A program made the translations under genes and the position numbers. From assembly GCA_002411545.1 (NCBI GenBank), contig DHTG01000024.1, forward strand, positions 625-64,624: a stretch of 64,000 bases of DNA. Reading direction: 5' to 3'. Below the pieces are notes generated by a model. That model saw only the letters and a program-made list of their open reading frames with translations, did no database searches and had not been told where the DNA came from. Positions 27,108-39,264 of the stretch are shown one piece after another. How positions within the stretch are numbered: position 1 is the stretch's first letter; every line of letters starts with the position of its first letter. Source of the stretch: Bacteroidales bacterium UBA5266. GTDB taxonomy: Bacteria; Bacteroidota; Bacteroidia; Bacteroidales; WCHB1-69.

Positions 27108-29210
27108 ATGTTTTCGTGGAGTAAATATCCCTTTTTAAGGATATTTAGTATGTATGTTTGTGGTATTCTACTTGCTTTTACGTTTTGTAGAACACTCACG
27201 ATTCCCCCATTTGCCGGTATCATTATTAGCCTGAGTGGTTTATGTTTACTGTTATTGTTTCATACTAAAACATCCTATAAACATCGATTTCGTTACGGGT
27301 TCCTTCTTTACATACTTATGGTTTGGATGGGATATCATAATACGCAAACGTGTATCCATCATTGCCTTCCGCCTTCCTCTTTCGGGGAAACTACACACAA
27401 AGTGGCCATCCTAACCCAAGTAAAAGAAATCCCGTTCTTAAAAGAAAATTCGATTAAATTATGCCTGAATGTTGAACATTATAACATTGATACAACATGG
27501 CATCTTGCTAACTTTTCAATGATTATATATGTACAGCGCGACGAAGATGCTGAAAATCTGCAGTATGGCGACCGCGTGCTCTTTTACGTAGATCCAAACT
27601 TTATTCATTCGCCTAAAAATCCGGAAGAGTTTAACTATAAGCGCTATTTAGCCACTAAAAATATATATTTACATGCCTATGCTTCGAAAAATGATTGGCA
27701 ACTCCTCAGTCGTAAACACGGCAATCGATTAAAATATCACGCAGCACAACTTCAAAAAAAAATGTTACACATACTGGATAGCAGCCTTCTTCAACACGAT
27801 GAAAAGGCAATCATTGCAGCTATTTTACTAGGAGCTGACGATAAAATGGATGCCGAACTAATACAATCTTTTACAACTGCAGGACTGAATCATGTGTTAT
27901 GTGTATCGGGTTTACATGTCGGTATAATCTATATGATATTTAACTATCTGCTATTTTTTTTACGTAAAAACAGAGGACAAAAGACTGTTAAAGCTTGCCT
28001 AATCTTAGGTATAATTTGGTTTTATGCTTGTCTGACAGGTTTATCTCCATCTGTGATTAGATCAGCAAGTATGTTTAGTTTTTTTACATTCGCTCAAATT
28101 ATTCAAAGAAAAGCAAATACATACAACAGTTTATTATCATCACTCGTACTCCTTACCTTAGGCAATCCTTTGGTTATTTTTGATATGGGCTTGCAATTAT
28201 CTTATTTAGCGGTGTTTGGCATACTCTATCTACACAGTACAATCAGCACAATTTTGCCAATAAAAAACAAAGTTCTAAGCTATTTTTGGAATATAATTGG
28301 CGTATCCATAGCCGCTCAACTGTTTACATTTCCCCTATCGATATATTATTTTCATCAATTTCCTACTTATTTCCTATTAGCTAATCCGTCCATTATTTGT
28401 ATTATCCCGATTCTCATTGGAATGAGTATACTATTGTCGGTATTTTCTTTCTGGCCGTGGGCCTATGATGGGTTGGCAAAACTGTTACATATATTGCTTT
28501 CTTATATGAATACTTTGATTCATACGATAGAATTATTTCCTTTTGCGAGTTTGCAAATATATCTATCCTTTGGGCAAATGCTTTGTTTATACCTAATAAT
28601 TATTGTCTTTTTATCCGGTATATGGTATAAAAATAAAACAGCATTAGGCATAGTTTTAAGCGGATTGATAGTCTTTTCTACCGTGGACCTTATACAATAT
28701 ACTATTAATCTACGTCATAAAGAAATTATTTTTTACTCTCTCCCTGAAGGGATACTTATCGACTGTATAGACGGACAACATTGCTACGTAATGGGTGATA
28801 GTTTGGCCTTGACACATAAAAAAAACATGAATTATCATGTACAAAACCATCGCATCAAACATCGTATTAAAAGTTACACCCCTATAAACTCCCATACTGA
28901 AAGTAAGATTTATTGGAAATTCAACAACTTTATCTCCTTTGGAGGAAAAAATATCTTAATTATTAATGATAAAATCTATCAAATAAATTACGATAGTACT
29001 TCTCTAAAGATCAACTATCTACTTATTGATGATAATCCGTCTATACAAATAAAAAAGTTATCAAGCTATATTAACCCTGAATGCATTATCTTTAGCCCTC
29101 GTAATTCGGCTTATCGCATACAAGCTTGGGAAAAAGAATGCATGGCACTGCATCAAGCGTTTCATTCCTTACAACAAGGAGCATTAAAAATCCCTCTTGA
29201 GCAGCCATAA
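27108..29210 (+). CDS. comEC: ComEC/Rec2 family DNA-uptake channel protein
   Basis: This is a 700-residue inner-membrane protein. Residues 1-200 form an N-terminal DUF4131-type region with three membrane helices and an OB-like segment. Residues 225-500 form the Competence domain with the characteristic motif TTAGLNHVLCVSGLHVGIIY near 258-277. The C-terminal part (545-700) is not the metallo-beta-lactamase-like domain found in long ComEC proteins, as is common in Bacteroidetes. ComEC moves single-stranded DNA across the inner membrane during transformation. No other competence gene is nearby. Confidence 0.88.
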   Translation: MFSWSKYPFLRIFSMYVCGILLAFTFCRTLTIPPFAGIIISLSGLCLLLLFHTKTSYKHRFRYGFLLYILMVWMGYHNTQTCIHHCLPPSSFGETTHKVAILTQVKEIPFLKENSIKLCLNVEHYNIDTTWHLANFSMIIYVQRDEDAENLQYGDRVLFYVDPNFIHSPKNPEEFNYKRYLATKNIYLHAYASKNDWQLLSRKHGNRLKYHAAQLQKKMLHILDSSLLQHDEKAIIAAILLGADDKMDAELIQSFTTAGLNHVLCVSGLHVGIIYMIFNYLLFFLRKNRGQKTVKACLILGIIWFYACLTGLSPSVIRSASMFSFFTFAQIIQRKANTYNSLLSSLVLLTLGNPLVIFDMGLQLSYLAVFGILYLHSTISTILPIKNKVLSYFWNIIGVSIAAQLFTFPLSIYYFHQFPTYFLLANPSIICIIPILIGMSILLSVFSFWPWAYDGLAKLLHILLSYMNTLIHTIELFPFASLQIYLSFGQMLCLYLIIIVFLSGIWYKNKTALGIVLSGLIVFSTVDLIQYTINLRHKEIIFYSLPEGILIDCIDGQHCYVMGDSLALTHKKNMNYHVQNHRIKHRIKSYTPINSHTESKIYWKFNNFISFGGKNILIINDKIYQINYDSTSLKINYLLIDDNPSIQIKKLSSYINPECIIFSPRNSAYRIQAWEKECMALHQAFHSLQQGALKIPLEQP

Positions 29211-29239
29211 AAAAAGGAACCATTCTTTCGAATGATTCC
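29209..29239 (-). terminator. Intrinsic terminator of the dnaG-priA-nuclease strand
   Basis: On the minus strand a hairpin (GGAATCATTC / GAATGGTTCC, one mismatch, TTTC-type tetraloop) at 29216-29239 is followed by seven T residues (29215-29209). It abuts the comEC stop and would end minus-strand transcripts coming from 30479. On the plus strand there is no T-tract. Confidence 0.6.
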
Positions 29240-29411
29240 CAAACAAACAAATTATACAAACCTAATTTTTATGAGTCTTTATTTTCTCTATATATATTTA
29301 CAATAACCTTGCCAAACAAAGCTTTTTTCAAAAACAACTTTTAATTATTCAATCGTCATAATCTGCACTATTCAAATTGTTTAAAAAATATTTTAATTAT
29401 TTTTAAGTTTA

Positions 29412-30479
29412 TTATTGGCAAAACACATCCAAATAGACCGGCAAATGATCCGAAAACCCCTGCTGAAATTTCATGCCATGATAGCTTCGATAGGGTTTCA
29501 CTCCCATATATTTCTCATCCGTTTGAAGCAAAAAGGGGGCATCAAAAATTAGTGCTTTTCTTTTGATTTGCCATGCATTCTGCTTTGATAACATAGCAGA
29601 CGAAACCATAATTTGGTCGAATATACTCCAATGTTGAGCATATTTATGCGTACCTATATTATTTTGTGAAACATAAGGATACATCATATTTAACAATTCA
29701 TTCGTCCTTAAAGAATCGGGATGAAAGCGTATTTTTAAATAGGTAGATACACTTTCATCGCGAGGTTCGTCGTTAAAATCGCCCATGACAACAATGGCCG
29801 CATGCGGATTCATAAGCAAGATGGAGTTCAAATGTGAATACAATAATTTGGCTACATTTATTCTTTTTATTTGACTTTCTGCATACCCGGAATAACGGGA
29901 AGGCCAATGATTCACAAACAAGTGTAAAGTATCCTTTCGTTTATGAGGCAACACTCCCTTGATGTATAGAATATCTCGTGTAGGTATCGGCCTTAAAAAA
30001 GTATCAACAACGGCTATGGCTTGCGTATATACGATGTCGAACTTATCGGGACGATACAATAAAGCAACATCAATGCCTCTTTCATCTGGCGAATCGAAAT
30101 GTATGTATGCATAGGTATAACTTGCTAAGGGAGAATCATACACTAACTTCTTGATTACATTTTCATTTTCTACTTCGCACACGCCTACTAATTCAGGCGC
30201 TTCCCACCCTCCCATGGCTAATATGACTTTTGCCAACTGAGCTATTTTGATATGTAACCTACTTTTATACCAACGCCTAATTCCATCGGGCGTAAACTCA
30301 TCATCCATAGTTAAACTATCGTTCTCAGGATCAAACAAGTTTTCGAGATTATAAAAACACAAACGCAAGGTATTTTTGTTTCTTTCCCTGTCGTCGAAAT
30401 CTGTTTGTGCCAAGGAAATGGGAAATACTATGGCAACAAGTACCGTAATTAATATGATTTGCAGTTTCTCCTTTTTCAT
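29412..30479 (-). CDS. Exported endonuclease/exonuclease/phosphatase-family protein
   Basis: This is a 355-residue protein with a signal peptide (IILITVLVAIVFPISLAQ). The EEP/DNase I-like fold motifs are in order: FYNLENLFDPEND near 43, GVCEVENENV near 100, NHWPSR near 190, GDFNDEP near 235 and SDHLPVYLDV at the end, giving the metal-binding Asn, Glu, Asp and His residues. Family members hydrolyse DNA, phosphoinositides or other phosphodiesters; the substrate is not known here. It lies 133 bases downstream of priA and has its own -7 element, so it is probably transcribed separately. Confidence 0.8.
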   Translation of the reverse strand: MKKEKLQIILITVLVAIVFPISLAQTDFDDRERNKNTLRLCFYNLENLFDPENDSLTMDDEFTPDGIRRWYKSRLHIKIAQLAKVILAMGGWEAPELVGVCEVENENVIKKLVYDSPLASYTYAYIHFDSPDERGIDVALLYRPDKFDIVYTQAIAVVDTFLRPIPTRDILYIKGVLPHKRKDTLHLFVNHWPSRYSGYAESQIKRINVAKLLYSHLNSILLMNPHAAIVVMGDFNDEPRDESVSTYLKIRFHPDSLRTNELLNMMYPYVSQNNIGTHKYAQHWSIFDQIMVSSAMLSKQNAWQIKRKALIFDAPFLLQTDEKYMGVKPYRSYHGMKFQQGFSDHLPVYLDVFCQ

Positions 30480-30502
30480 GTTTTAAAATTTCAAAGTTTT
30501 GG

Positions 30503-30510
30503 CAAAAGTA
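30503..30510 (-). promoter_or_regulatory. -7 element of the exported nuclease-like gene
   Basis: CAAAAGTA on the plus strand reads TACTTTTG on the minus strand, 24 bases upstream of the start codon at 30479. Confidence 0.5.
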
Positions 30511-30611
30511 GTCAATTTTTATTATTCGGAAAATCTCTATTTTGAAAATCTCCATAATCCGATAATGATAAAACGAATCTTCTATATGATCAGCAGCTTA
30601 TAATTACTCTT

Positions 30612-33077
30612 TTAGTAGGGATCGACATCTATTTGAATACGTACCGATGTAAATACAGCCTTGTCTTTTATTTGCTTAATCATAGTTTTCGCTGTAAGTA
30701 ATGATTTGGAAAGAGGAATTTTTATAATGATGTCCTTTTGATACAGATTTTTTATTTTAATGATAGGAGGGTATTCAGGACCAAGGACATGATTAGGAAA
30801 TGTTTTTTTTAAATCTCCTGCCATTATGCCGGATAGTTTATCAAGCACAACTTGGTTTTTATGTTTTAAGGTAATTTTAATCAATCGACACAAAGGCGGA
30901 TAATGAAATTTGTTTCTTTCCTCTATGCTATTATAAAACAAGCTTTGATAGTCATTGCATAAAACAAGTTGAAAAATAGGATGGTTGGGATTAAACGTTT
31001 GGATGAGTACATGTCCTTGTTTGTTTTTTCTTCCAGCTCTCCCACTAACTTGTGACAACATTTGAAAAGCCCGCTCAAAAGAACGGAAATCAGGATAATA
31101 CAACATATTATCAGCATTGAGAATACCTACTGTACTTACATTATCAAAATCTAATCCTTTGGTTACCATTTGTGTTCCAACCAAAATATCGATTTTTCGT
31201 CTTTCAAAATCGGATATGATTTGTTGGTAAGCACTCTTACTGCGTGTACTATCGTAATCCAAACGTTTTATTTTAGCATTCGGGAAAAACATATATAGTT
31301 CTTCTTCTACTTTTTCGGTACCTACCCCTCTCATTTCCATATGTGGGTTATGGCACATATCACAGGCATGGGGAACTGCCTCTTTGTAACCACAATAATG
31401 ACATCGCAATTCATTGTTTTGTTTATGATAAGTCAAAGTAACATCACAATGTTTACAGCTAGGGATATAATTACATAAACCGCATTCCAAATGCACGGAG
31501 AATCCTCTTCTATTTTGAAACAAGATAATTTGTTCATTCTTTTGCAATGCTTGGGTAATAGATTCCAATAATGATTTGGAATAGAGTGTATAGTTTTGTT
31601 TTTTTCGGTTTTCTTTTCGCAAATCGACAATTTTTATTTCCGGCAATTCAATTCCACCGTAACGTTGCAATAATTGCACTAAGCCGTATTTTTTCCTTAC
31701 TGCATTAAAATAGGTTTCTATGGCAGGAGTAGCCGAACCCAGTAAAGTTTTAGCTCCATGTAATTTAGCTAATACGATAGCCGTATCACGTGCTTGATAA
31801 TGAGGAGCAGGTTCAAACTGTTTATAGGACATATCATGTTCTTCGTCAACGATAATCAAACCCAAATTATGAAAAGGAAGAAATAATGACGAGCGAGCTC
31901 CTATGATAATTTGATAATCATTTGTATGCTTATCGCTGACATGATGCCAAATTTCAACCCTTTCGTAATCGTTAAATCGAGAGTGATACACTCCTACCTT
32001 ATTGCCGAAATAGGTTCGTAAGCGTTGAATGATTTGGGTTGTCAAGGCTATTTCCGGTAAAAGATAAAGAACTTGCTTACCTTCGTCGAGCGTTTCTTGA
32101 ATTAATTTCATATAAACTTCCGTTTTTCCACTTCCGGTAACGCCGTGAAATAAAACGGTATTGAAACTTTCAAATTGTTTTTTAATTTCTTGTAAAGCTG
32201 TTAATTGTAAGGGAGATAGGGTTAAATCGCTTAGCTGTTTTTCTGCTTCAAAAGTCTGTAAACGACTAACGACTTGGAAGTGCTTTTCTAAAATTTCCTT
32301 TTTAATTAAAGCTTGCAACTGATTATCAATCACTTTTCCGGATGACACTATTTCTGATTTCTTAACAAAGCCATCTTTTTTTTGCTTCACTAATGACAAA
32401 AAGTAAAGCAAAGCATCTGATTGTTTTTGAGTTTTTCTTGATTTTTCGAGCGTATCAAACACTTCCTGTAAGCTGTTTTTATCGTTTTTATATTTCTGTG
32501 TCAGACATATAAAAGTTTCTGTTCGCGCTTTATATTTGGTGTCGATTTCTTCCGAGACATATATAATTTGCTTATCCATTAAGTTTTTAATATATGGCAA
32601 GATCTTAGTTTGTCCTGTAATCTTCTCAATTTGTTTGATGGTCAATCCCTGATTATCGACCAAAGATTCTACTACACGAATCTCTTTGTGTGAAAGATGA
32701 GAAATGTCACCATCATAATCGGGATGTAAAGCGATGCGCGTTTCGCTTGCCAATTTGAAGGCTGATGGCAGAGCCACCGACATCACTTCTCCGTATGTAC
32801 ACAGATAATAATCGGCTATCCAAATCCACAAAGCCAATTGTTTTTCATTGACTAAAGGGCACTCATCCAACACACTTAGTATACCTTTAGTCGTATAATT
32901 TGCCGGTTTATGTTGATGTAGACTATATACAATGGCTGAATAAAATTTATGCCTACCAAATGGCACCAACACTCTTTTACCCACAGTCACTTCACTTTGC
33001 AAAGATGCAGGCACGGCATAAGTGAAAAAATTAGGTAATGGTAGTGGCAATAATACATTAATATATAATTCTTCCAT
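30612..33077 (-). CDS. priA: Primosomal protein N' (replication restart helicase)
   Basis: This is an 821-residue cytoplasmic DExH helicase that reloads the replisome at stalled forks. The N-terminal 100 residues match the 3'-DNA-end-binding domain. Walker A is GVTGSGKTEVY near 314-324, and the DEEHD Walker B motif is near 411. Eight cysteines in the segment CGLCNYIPSCKHC ... CHYCGY ... CDMC near 535-575 form the two zinc sites typical of PriA. The C-terminal helicase motifs (GTQMVTKGLDF, QVSGRAGR) follow. Length is typical for Bacteroidetes. The start is 12 bases downstream of the dnaG stop, so the two are one operon. Confidence 0.95.
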   Translation of the reverse strand: MEELYINVLLPLPLPNFFTYAVPASLQSEVTVGKRVLVPFGRHKFYSAIVYSLHQHKPANYTTKGILSVLDECPLVNEKQLALWIWIADYYLCTYGEVMSVALPSAFKLASETRIALHPDYDGDISHLSHKEIRVVESLVDNQGLTIKQIEKITGQTKILPYIKNLMDKQIIYVSEEIDTKYKARTETFICLTQKYKNDKNSLQEVFDTLEKSRKTQKQSDALLYFLSLVKQKKDGFVKKSEIVSSGKVIDNQLQALIKKEILEKHFQVVSRLQTFEAEKQLSDLTLSPLQLTALQEIKKQFESFNTVLFHGVTGSGKTEVYMKLIQETLDEGKQVLYLLPEIALTTQIIQRLRTYFGNKVGVYHSRFNDYERVEIWHHVSDKHTNDYQIIIGARSSLFLPFHNLGLIIVDEEHDMSYKQFEPAPHYQARDTAIVLAKLHGAKTLLGSATPAIETYFNAVRKKYGLVQLLQRYGGIELPEIKIVDLRKENRKKQNYTLYSKSLLESITQALQKNEQIILFQNRRGFSVHLECGLCNYIPSCKHCDVTLTYHKQNNELRCHYCGYKEAVPHACDMCHNPHMEMRGVGTEKVEEELYMFFPNAKIKRLDYDSTRSKSAYQQIISDFERRKIDILVGTQMVTKGLDFDNVSTVGILNADNMLYYPDFRSFERAFQMLSQVSGRAGRKNKQGHVLIQTFNPNHPIFQLVLCNDYQSLFYNSIEERNKFHYPPLCRLIKITLKHKNQVVLDKLSGIMAGDLKKTFPNHVLGPEYPPIIKIKNLYQKDIIIKIPLSKSLLTAKTMIKQIKDKAVFTSVRIQIDVDPY

Positions 33078-33088
33078 TTGTATAATTT

Positions 33089-35074
33089 TTAGCGGTAGGT
33101 TACTCCCAATACTTTTTCTATTTCACAAATGATGGTGTTTATTTCTGATATTTTCGACAGATACATCAATGATTCATCCTCACTGTTGGCTAATTTCAGC
33201 ATTTTTTCATAATTGCTCTTAATAGCGGTAAGTTTAATTAAGCGCAACATTTGTAAGGTGCGCACTACTTCCTCGTGCAACTTTTCAGCGTTATTATAAA
33301 TGGTATTAATAAAACTTTTTATTTTACTACTTTCCCATAACGGACTGGGAGTAGGATTGATTTCGACCAAAGAAAAGTAAAGTTTATTGATTTCCACATC
33401 GGGATTATGCTGCAATTTATTTGAAATATCAATTGGATTTTCCTCAATTAATTCAACATAAACATTGAAAAACTTTTGATATAAAGGAGTTTCAAAGCTT
33501 AATTCATCACTTTTGAGGTTATCGAAGATAAATTGATCTACTCTGGTTTCTATTGTTTTTTCCTTTGACATCGAATCCTCATTGGGCAAATATAAGGATT
33601 GATTACCATAATTTACCAACAAGGTTAAAATTCTCTTTTCTACATCAACAAGGCTTAAGGGTGTTGATTCAATGATCACTTGTTTTGTAGAATCTGGCTT
33701 ACTTATTTCAGGTAGATTGTTTTGATCAATCGTTTGTTTTTCTTTCTCTTTTTTATAATTTTTTATTCTGATTTTATTGACGGCTCTATAAAGTATATTT
33801 TCTTCTATTTGCATCAAAGCACTGCATTGTTTTACGAAAATAGACACTTTTATGATGTCGGGAATCAAGGCGATATCGGCTGCAATTTGATTGATAAAAT
33901 CAGCCCTTTTCACCGGGTCCTTTTCAACGTCTTTTAAAAGTAAACTTATTTTAAAGCCTAAAAAATCCTGTTCGTTTTCATGGAAATAATCTCTTATCGC
34001 ATTCGTATCGTTTGAACGGGCAAAAGAATCGGGGTCATCGTCGGGAGGAAGGACAATGACACGAATATTTAAATTCTCTTTCAATAACATTCCTACAGCA
34101 CGCAAGGCGGCATGTATTCCTGCTTTATCCCCATCATACACGATGCTAATATTATCTGTAAGTTTATTGAGGAGTTTGATTTGCCCGGTCGTTAAAGACG
34201 TTCCTGACGAAGCCACAACATTTTCTATCCCGGACTGATGCAAAGAAATTACATCGGTATAACCTTCCACTAAATAACATTTATCTTCTTTTTTTATAGC
34301 ATTCTTAGCTTGAAAAATACCATATAACACATCGCTTTTATGGTAAATGGATGTCTCTGGTGAATTGATATACTTTGCGTTATGTTTATCTACATTTCCC
34401 AATATTCTTCCCCCAAAGGCAATGATTTTACCCGAAAAATTATGAATTGGGAATATGACTCGTTCGGTAAATCGGTCGAAGACATAGTCTCCTCCTTGAT
34501 TTTCTTTCACAATAATCAATCCGGCTTTTTCTAAATTTTCTTGGGTATATCCTTGTTTTAAAGCATGCTTATAGAGGGCATCCCGTTGTTTAAGGCTATA
34601 CCCCAATGCAAATTTAGTCATGCTTTCTTCGCTAAAACCTCTTTCTTTGAAATAGGCTAACCCTATACTTTTTCCCTCTTCATGTTCATACAACATTTTC
34701 GAAAAAAATTCACTGGCAAAAGCTGTAACAGCAAATAAGGATTCACGTTCGTTGATTCGTTGAATCTCTTCGGTGGTTTGTGCGGTTTCTTCTATTTGAA
34801 TGTTATACTTTTTAGCCAAATAACGTATGGCTTCGACATAAGAATAGTGTTCATGTTTGATAATAAAGCCAACCGAATCGCCGGCTTCGCCACAACCAAA
34901 GCATTTAAAAATACCCTTTGCCGGACTTACGGTAAAAGAAGGTGTCTTTTCGGTATGAAAGGGACATAAGCCTATGTAATTCACCCCACGTTTTTGTAAA
35001 CGCACAAAATCGCCTACCACTTCTTCTATACGACAGGCTGTAAGAATTTCATCTATGCTTTCTCTTTTTATCAT
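33089..35074 (-). CDS. dnaG: DNA primase
   Basis: This is a 661-residue cytoplasmic enzyme that makes RNA primers for replication. The N-terminal zinc-binding motif has Cys37, His40, Cys58 and Cys61. The TOPRIM region around 255-310 has the VEGYTDV and VYDGDKAG motifs that bind catalytic Mg2+. The C-terminal part (450-661) is the less conserved helicase-interaction region. The start is ATG at 35074; an upstream in-frame TTG at 35083 is less likely. It is followed by priA in the same direction. Confidence 0.95.
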   Translation of the reverse strand: MIKRESIDEILTACRIEEVVGDFVRLQKRGVNYIGLCPFHTEKTPSFTVSPAKGIFKCFGCGEAGDSVGFIIKHEHYSYVEAIRYLAKKYNIQIEETAQTTEEIQRINERESLFAVTAFASEFFSKMLYEHEEGKSIGLAYFKERGFSEESMTKFALGYSLKQRDALYKHALKQGYTQENLEKAGLIIVKENQGGDYVFDRFTERVIFPIHNFSGKIIAFGGRILGNVDKHNAKYINSPETSIYHKSDVLYGIFQAKNAIKKEDKCYLVEGYTDVISLHQSGIENVVASSGTSLTTGQIKLLNKLTDNISIVYDGDKAGIHAALRAVGMLLKENLNIRVIVLPPDDDPDSFARSNDTNAIRDYFHENEQDFLGFKISLLLKDVEKDPVKRADFINQIAADIALIPDIIKVSIFVKQCSALMQIEENILYRAVNKIRIKNYKKEKEKQTIDQNNLPEISKPDSTKQVIIESTPLSLVDVEKRILTLLVNYGNQSLYLPNEDSMSKEKTIETRVDQFIFDNLKSDELSFETPLYQKFFNVYVELIEENPIDISNKLQHNPDVEINKLYFSLVEINPTPSPLWESSKIKSFINTIYNNAEKLHEEVVRTLQMLRLIKLTAIKSNYEKMLKLANSEDESLMYLSKISEINTIICEIEKVLGVTYR

Positions 35075-35134
35075 TGAATACAAGGTGCGTTTTATGTCAT
35101 CGGATAAGCGTGAGATTTGCTCATTCTATGTTTG

Positions 35135-35142
35135 CAAAACTA
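35135..35142 (-). promoter_or_regulatory. -7 element of dnaG-priA
   Basis: CAAAACTA on the plus strand is TAGTTTTG on the minus strand, 60 bases upstream of the dnaG start. Confidence 0.45.
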
Positions 35143-35268
35143 CAATTTTAACGTCTGTTTTTACCTTTTATTTCTATGTTTCGCATTCTTTTCGGTAATA
35201 CTATGACATTCACTTTTTGTATCCTTACAATTCTAAGAGCATTGAAAGGATGTAATCTATTTATAGAC

Positions 35269-35304
35269 AAAAAAAGTCTTTTGCTTCCAAAATATAACAA
35301 GACT
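35269..35304 (-). terminator. Probable terminator of the atpDC transcript
   Basis: On the minus strand AGTCTT (35304-35299) can pair with AAGACT (35280-35275), followed by a run of seven T residues (35275-35269). The loop is about 18 bases. A second 5-bp hairpin overlaps the atpC stop at 35328-35340, also followed by T residues. One or both may end the transcript. Confidence 0.45.
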
Positions 35305-35333
35305 CCAAAGGACTAACAGCAAAAAATAGTCTT

Positions 35334-35572
35334 TTAGACTTTATCCGTTAAAATAACGATTTTATTTTTCAAGACTTCAACCACTCCCCCACATATGGGA
35401 TAAAAACATTCATTATTATTTTGAATAATTTTAGCCTTACCCTTTGCCAGTGTTGCAATGAGAGGAGCGTGATTCTTTAATATTTCGAATAATCCATCAC
35501 TTCCCGGTAATTGAATTAAGGAAACATCATCAAACACTTCTTGATTATTGGGTGTTATTATTTCTACTTTCA

Positions 35573-35573
<1 letters not shown>
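35334..35573 (-). CDS. atpC: F1F0 ATP synthase epsilon subunit, short form
   Basis: This is a 79-residue protein covering only the N-terminal beta-sandwich of the epsilon subunit, with the motifs VSLIQLPGSDGLFEILKNHAP and GGVVEVLKNK. The C-terminal two-helix domain, which inhibits ATP hydrolysis in E. coli, is absent. Short epsilon subunits are normal in Bacteroidetes. It overlaps the atpD stop by one base (TAATG), showing coupling. Confidence 0.92.
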
Positions 35574-37460
<1,887 letters not shown>

Positions 37461-38513
37461 ATGAAACTTTCGCAATTTAAATACTTTTTGCCACAAGATC
37501 TAATTGCTAGTTATCCCCAAGAAGACCGCAATGAAGCTCGATTAATGATTATTGATCGTAAAAAGAAAACGATCGAACATAAGGTTTTCAGAGATATCAT
37601 TGATTATTTTGATGATGGTGATATTCTTGTCATCAACAACACCAAAGTATTTCCGGCTATACTCGAAGGAGAGAAAGAGAAAACACAAGCTAAGATCAAT
37701 GTTTTCTTGTTAAGAGAGTTGGATATTGAAAGTAAATTGTGGGACGTTTTGGTAGATCCTGCTCGTAAAATCCGAATCGGCAATAAAATATATTTCGACA
37801 ATGGAGAATTAATTGCCGAAGTTATCGATAATACAACCTCTCGTGGCCGAACATTACGTTTTTTATTCGATGGTACACATGAGGAATTTAAAAAGAAACT
37901 CTTTTCCTTAGGTCGTATGCCTATCCCCGAACCCATTCAACAACTTAGGGATATATCTGAAGAAGATGAGCAATATTATCAAACCATCTATGCCAAAGCA
38001 GAAGGTGCCGTAGTTGCTCCTGCAGCCGGCTTCCATCTCAGCAGAGAAATGATTAAAATGCTCGAATTAAAAGGCATTCTTTTCTCTGAAATCACTTTAC
38101 ACGCCGGAATTGGTAATTTTAAAACCATAGATGTAGAAGATTTGGCAAAGCACAAAACCGATTCCGAAGAAATGGAAATTACCGAATCAACTGCCGAAGT
38201 TATCAACGAAGCTAAACGGAATAACAAAAGCATATGTGCCGTAGGGACAACGAGTTTAAAAGCCTTGGAATCGTCCGTCTATATTTCGGGATTAATTAAA
38301 CCTTTCCAAGGATGGACTAATAAATTTATCTTTCCACCCTATGATTTTATATCGGCCAACAAATTAATTACTAATTTTCATCCTTCTCAATCGTCTATGT
38401 TGATGTTAGTTTGTGCTTTCGGGGGTTATGATTTAATTATGAAAGCCTACAAAGAAGCCATTAACGAAAGATATCGTTTCCTTACTTACGGCGATGCTAT
38501 GTTAATAATATAA
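37461..38513 (+). CDS. queA: tRNA preQ1(34) S-adenosylmethionine ribosyltransferase-isomerase
   Basis: This is a 350-residue cytoplasmic enzyme that moves the ribosyl group of SAM onto preQ1 in tRNA to form epoxyqueuosine. Family motifs are present: [10 protein letters not shown] near the N-terminus, [10 protein letters not shown] near 57, [15 protein letters not shown] near 185 and [11 protein letters not shown] near 215. Length is typical. In Bacteroidetes queA often lies in the ftsX-uppP-truB line; here it stands apart, directly upstream of coaX. Confidence 0.95.
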   Translation: MKLSQFKYFLPQDLIASYPQEDRNEARLMIIDRKKKTIEHKVFRDIIDYFDDGDILVINNTKVFPAILEGEKEKTQAKINVFLLRELDIESKLWDVLVDPARKIRIGNKIYFDNGELIAEVIDNTTSRGRTLRFLFDGTHEEFKKKLFSLGRMPIPEPIQQLRDISEEDEQYYQTIYAKAEGAVVAPAAGFHLSREMIKMLELKGILFSEITLHAGIGNFKTIDVEDLAKHKTDSEEMEITESTAEVINEAKRNNKSICAVGTTSLKALESSVYISGLIKPFQGWTNKFIFPPYDFISANKLITNFHPSQSSMLMLVCAFGGYDLIMKAYKEAINERYRFLTYGDAMLII

Positions 38514-38523
38514 TGATAACATT

Positions 38524-39264
38524 TTGAATACGCTGATACTTGATTTCGGAAATACGCATCAAAAGGCAGCCATTGTTGACAATGGAAAGATTATTTTTTT
38601 TTCCAAATATTCATCTTTCGACCTTAAAACGCTTTCTAAAATAGAAGATGAATATGATTTCGAGAGAGTGATTCTATCATCTGTTATCAAAGAAGACACC
38701 CTATTAGATACCTATTTACACTATAACTATTATTTTTTAAAGTTGTCTGAAGACACTCCTTTACCTATCCGTAATCGATACAACACTCCTCATACATTGG
38801 GATACGACCGCATTGCCTGTGCGGTAGCGGCAAATCACTTATTTACAAAAAAAAACGTATTGAGTATTCAGATGGGGACGTGCATTACGTATGACTTTAT
38901 TAACGCTAAGAATGAATATGTAGGAGGAAGTATTTCTCCGGGTCTTCAAATGAGATACGATGCTTTAAATCATTACACCCAACAATTACCTTTGCTTACT
39001 TACCAAGTTATTGATTATTTAAGTGGGACTACGACAGAGACTTGTATACATTCAGGCGTAATCAATGGCATTATTAATGAATGTAAGGGAATTATCCATG
39101 CATATCGTACACAATACCCCGACATTGAAATCATCCTAACGGGAGGTGACATGCCTTATTTTGAAAAAAAACTTATCGATGAAATAAACACCTATCCTAA
39201 TTTAGTTATCTTAGGATTATCATTAATACTAAACTATAATGCTCAATATAAAAATCAACATTAG
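38524..39264 (+). CDS. coaX: Type III pantothenate kinase
   Basis: This is a 246-residue cytoplasmic ASKHA-fold kinase that phosphorylates pantothenate in CoA synthesis. The phosphate-1 motif DFGNTHQKAA lies at residues 7-16, GYDRIACAVAA near 98, and the MGTCITYDF motif near 118. The only in-frame start compatible with the family N-terminus is a TTG at 38524; the nearby ATG at 38513 runs out of frame to a stop after four codons. It is 10 bases downstream of queA and its end overlaps the next gene by 26 bases. Confidence 0.9.
   Translation: MNTLILDFGNTHQKAAIVDNGKIIFFSKYSSFDLKTLSKIEDEYDFERVILSSVIKEDTLLDTYLHYNYYFLKLSEDTPLPIRNRYNTPHTLGYDRIACAVAANHLFTKKNVLSIQMGTCITYDFINAKNEYVGGSISPGLQMRYDALNHYTQQLPLLTYQVIDYLSGTTTETCIHSGVINGIINECKGIIHAYRTQYPDIEIILTGGDMPYFEKKLIDEINTYPNLVILGLSLILNYNAQYKNQH

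Noticed and set aside
35084-35330. Gap between dnaG and atpC checked for a small gene
   Set aside because: No conserved frame; it holds the dnaG promoter and the atpDC terminator only.
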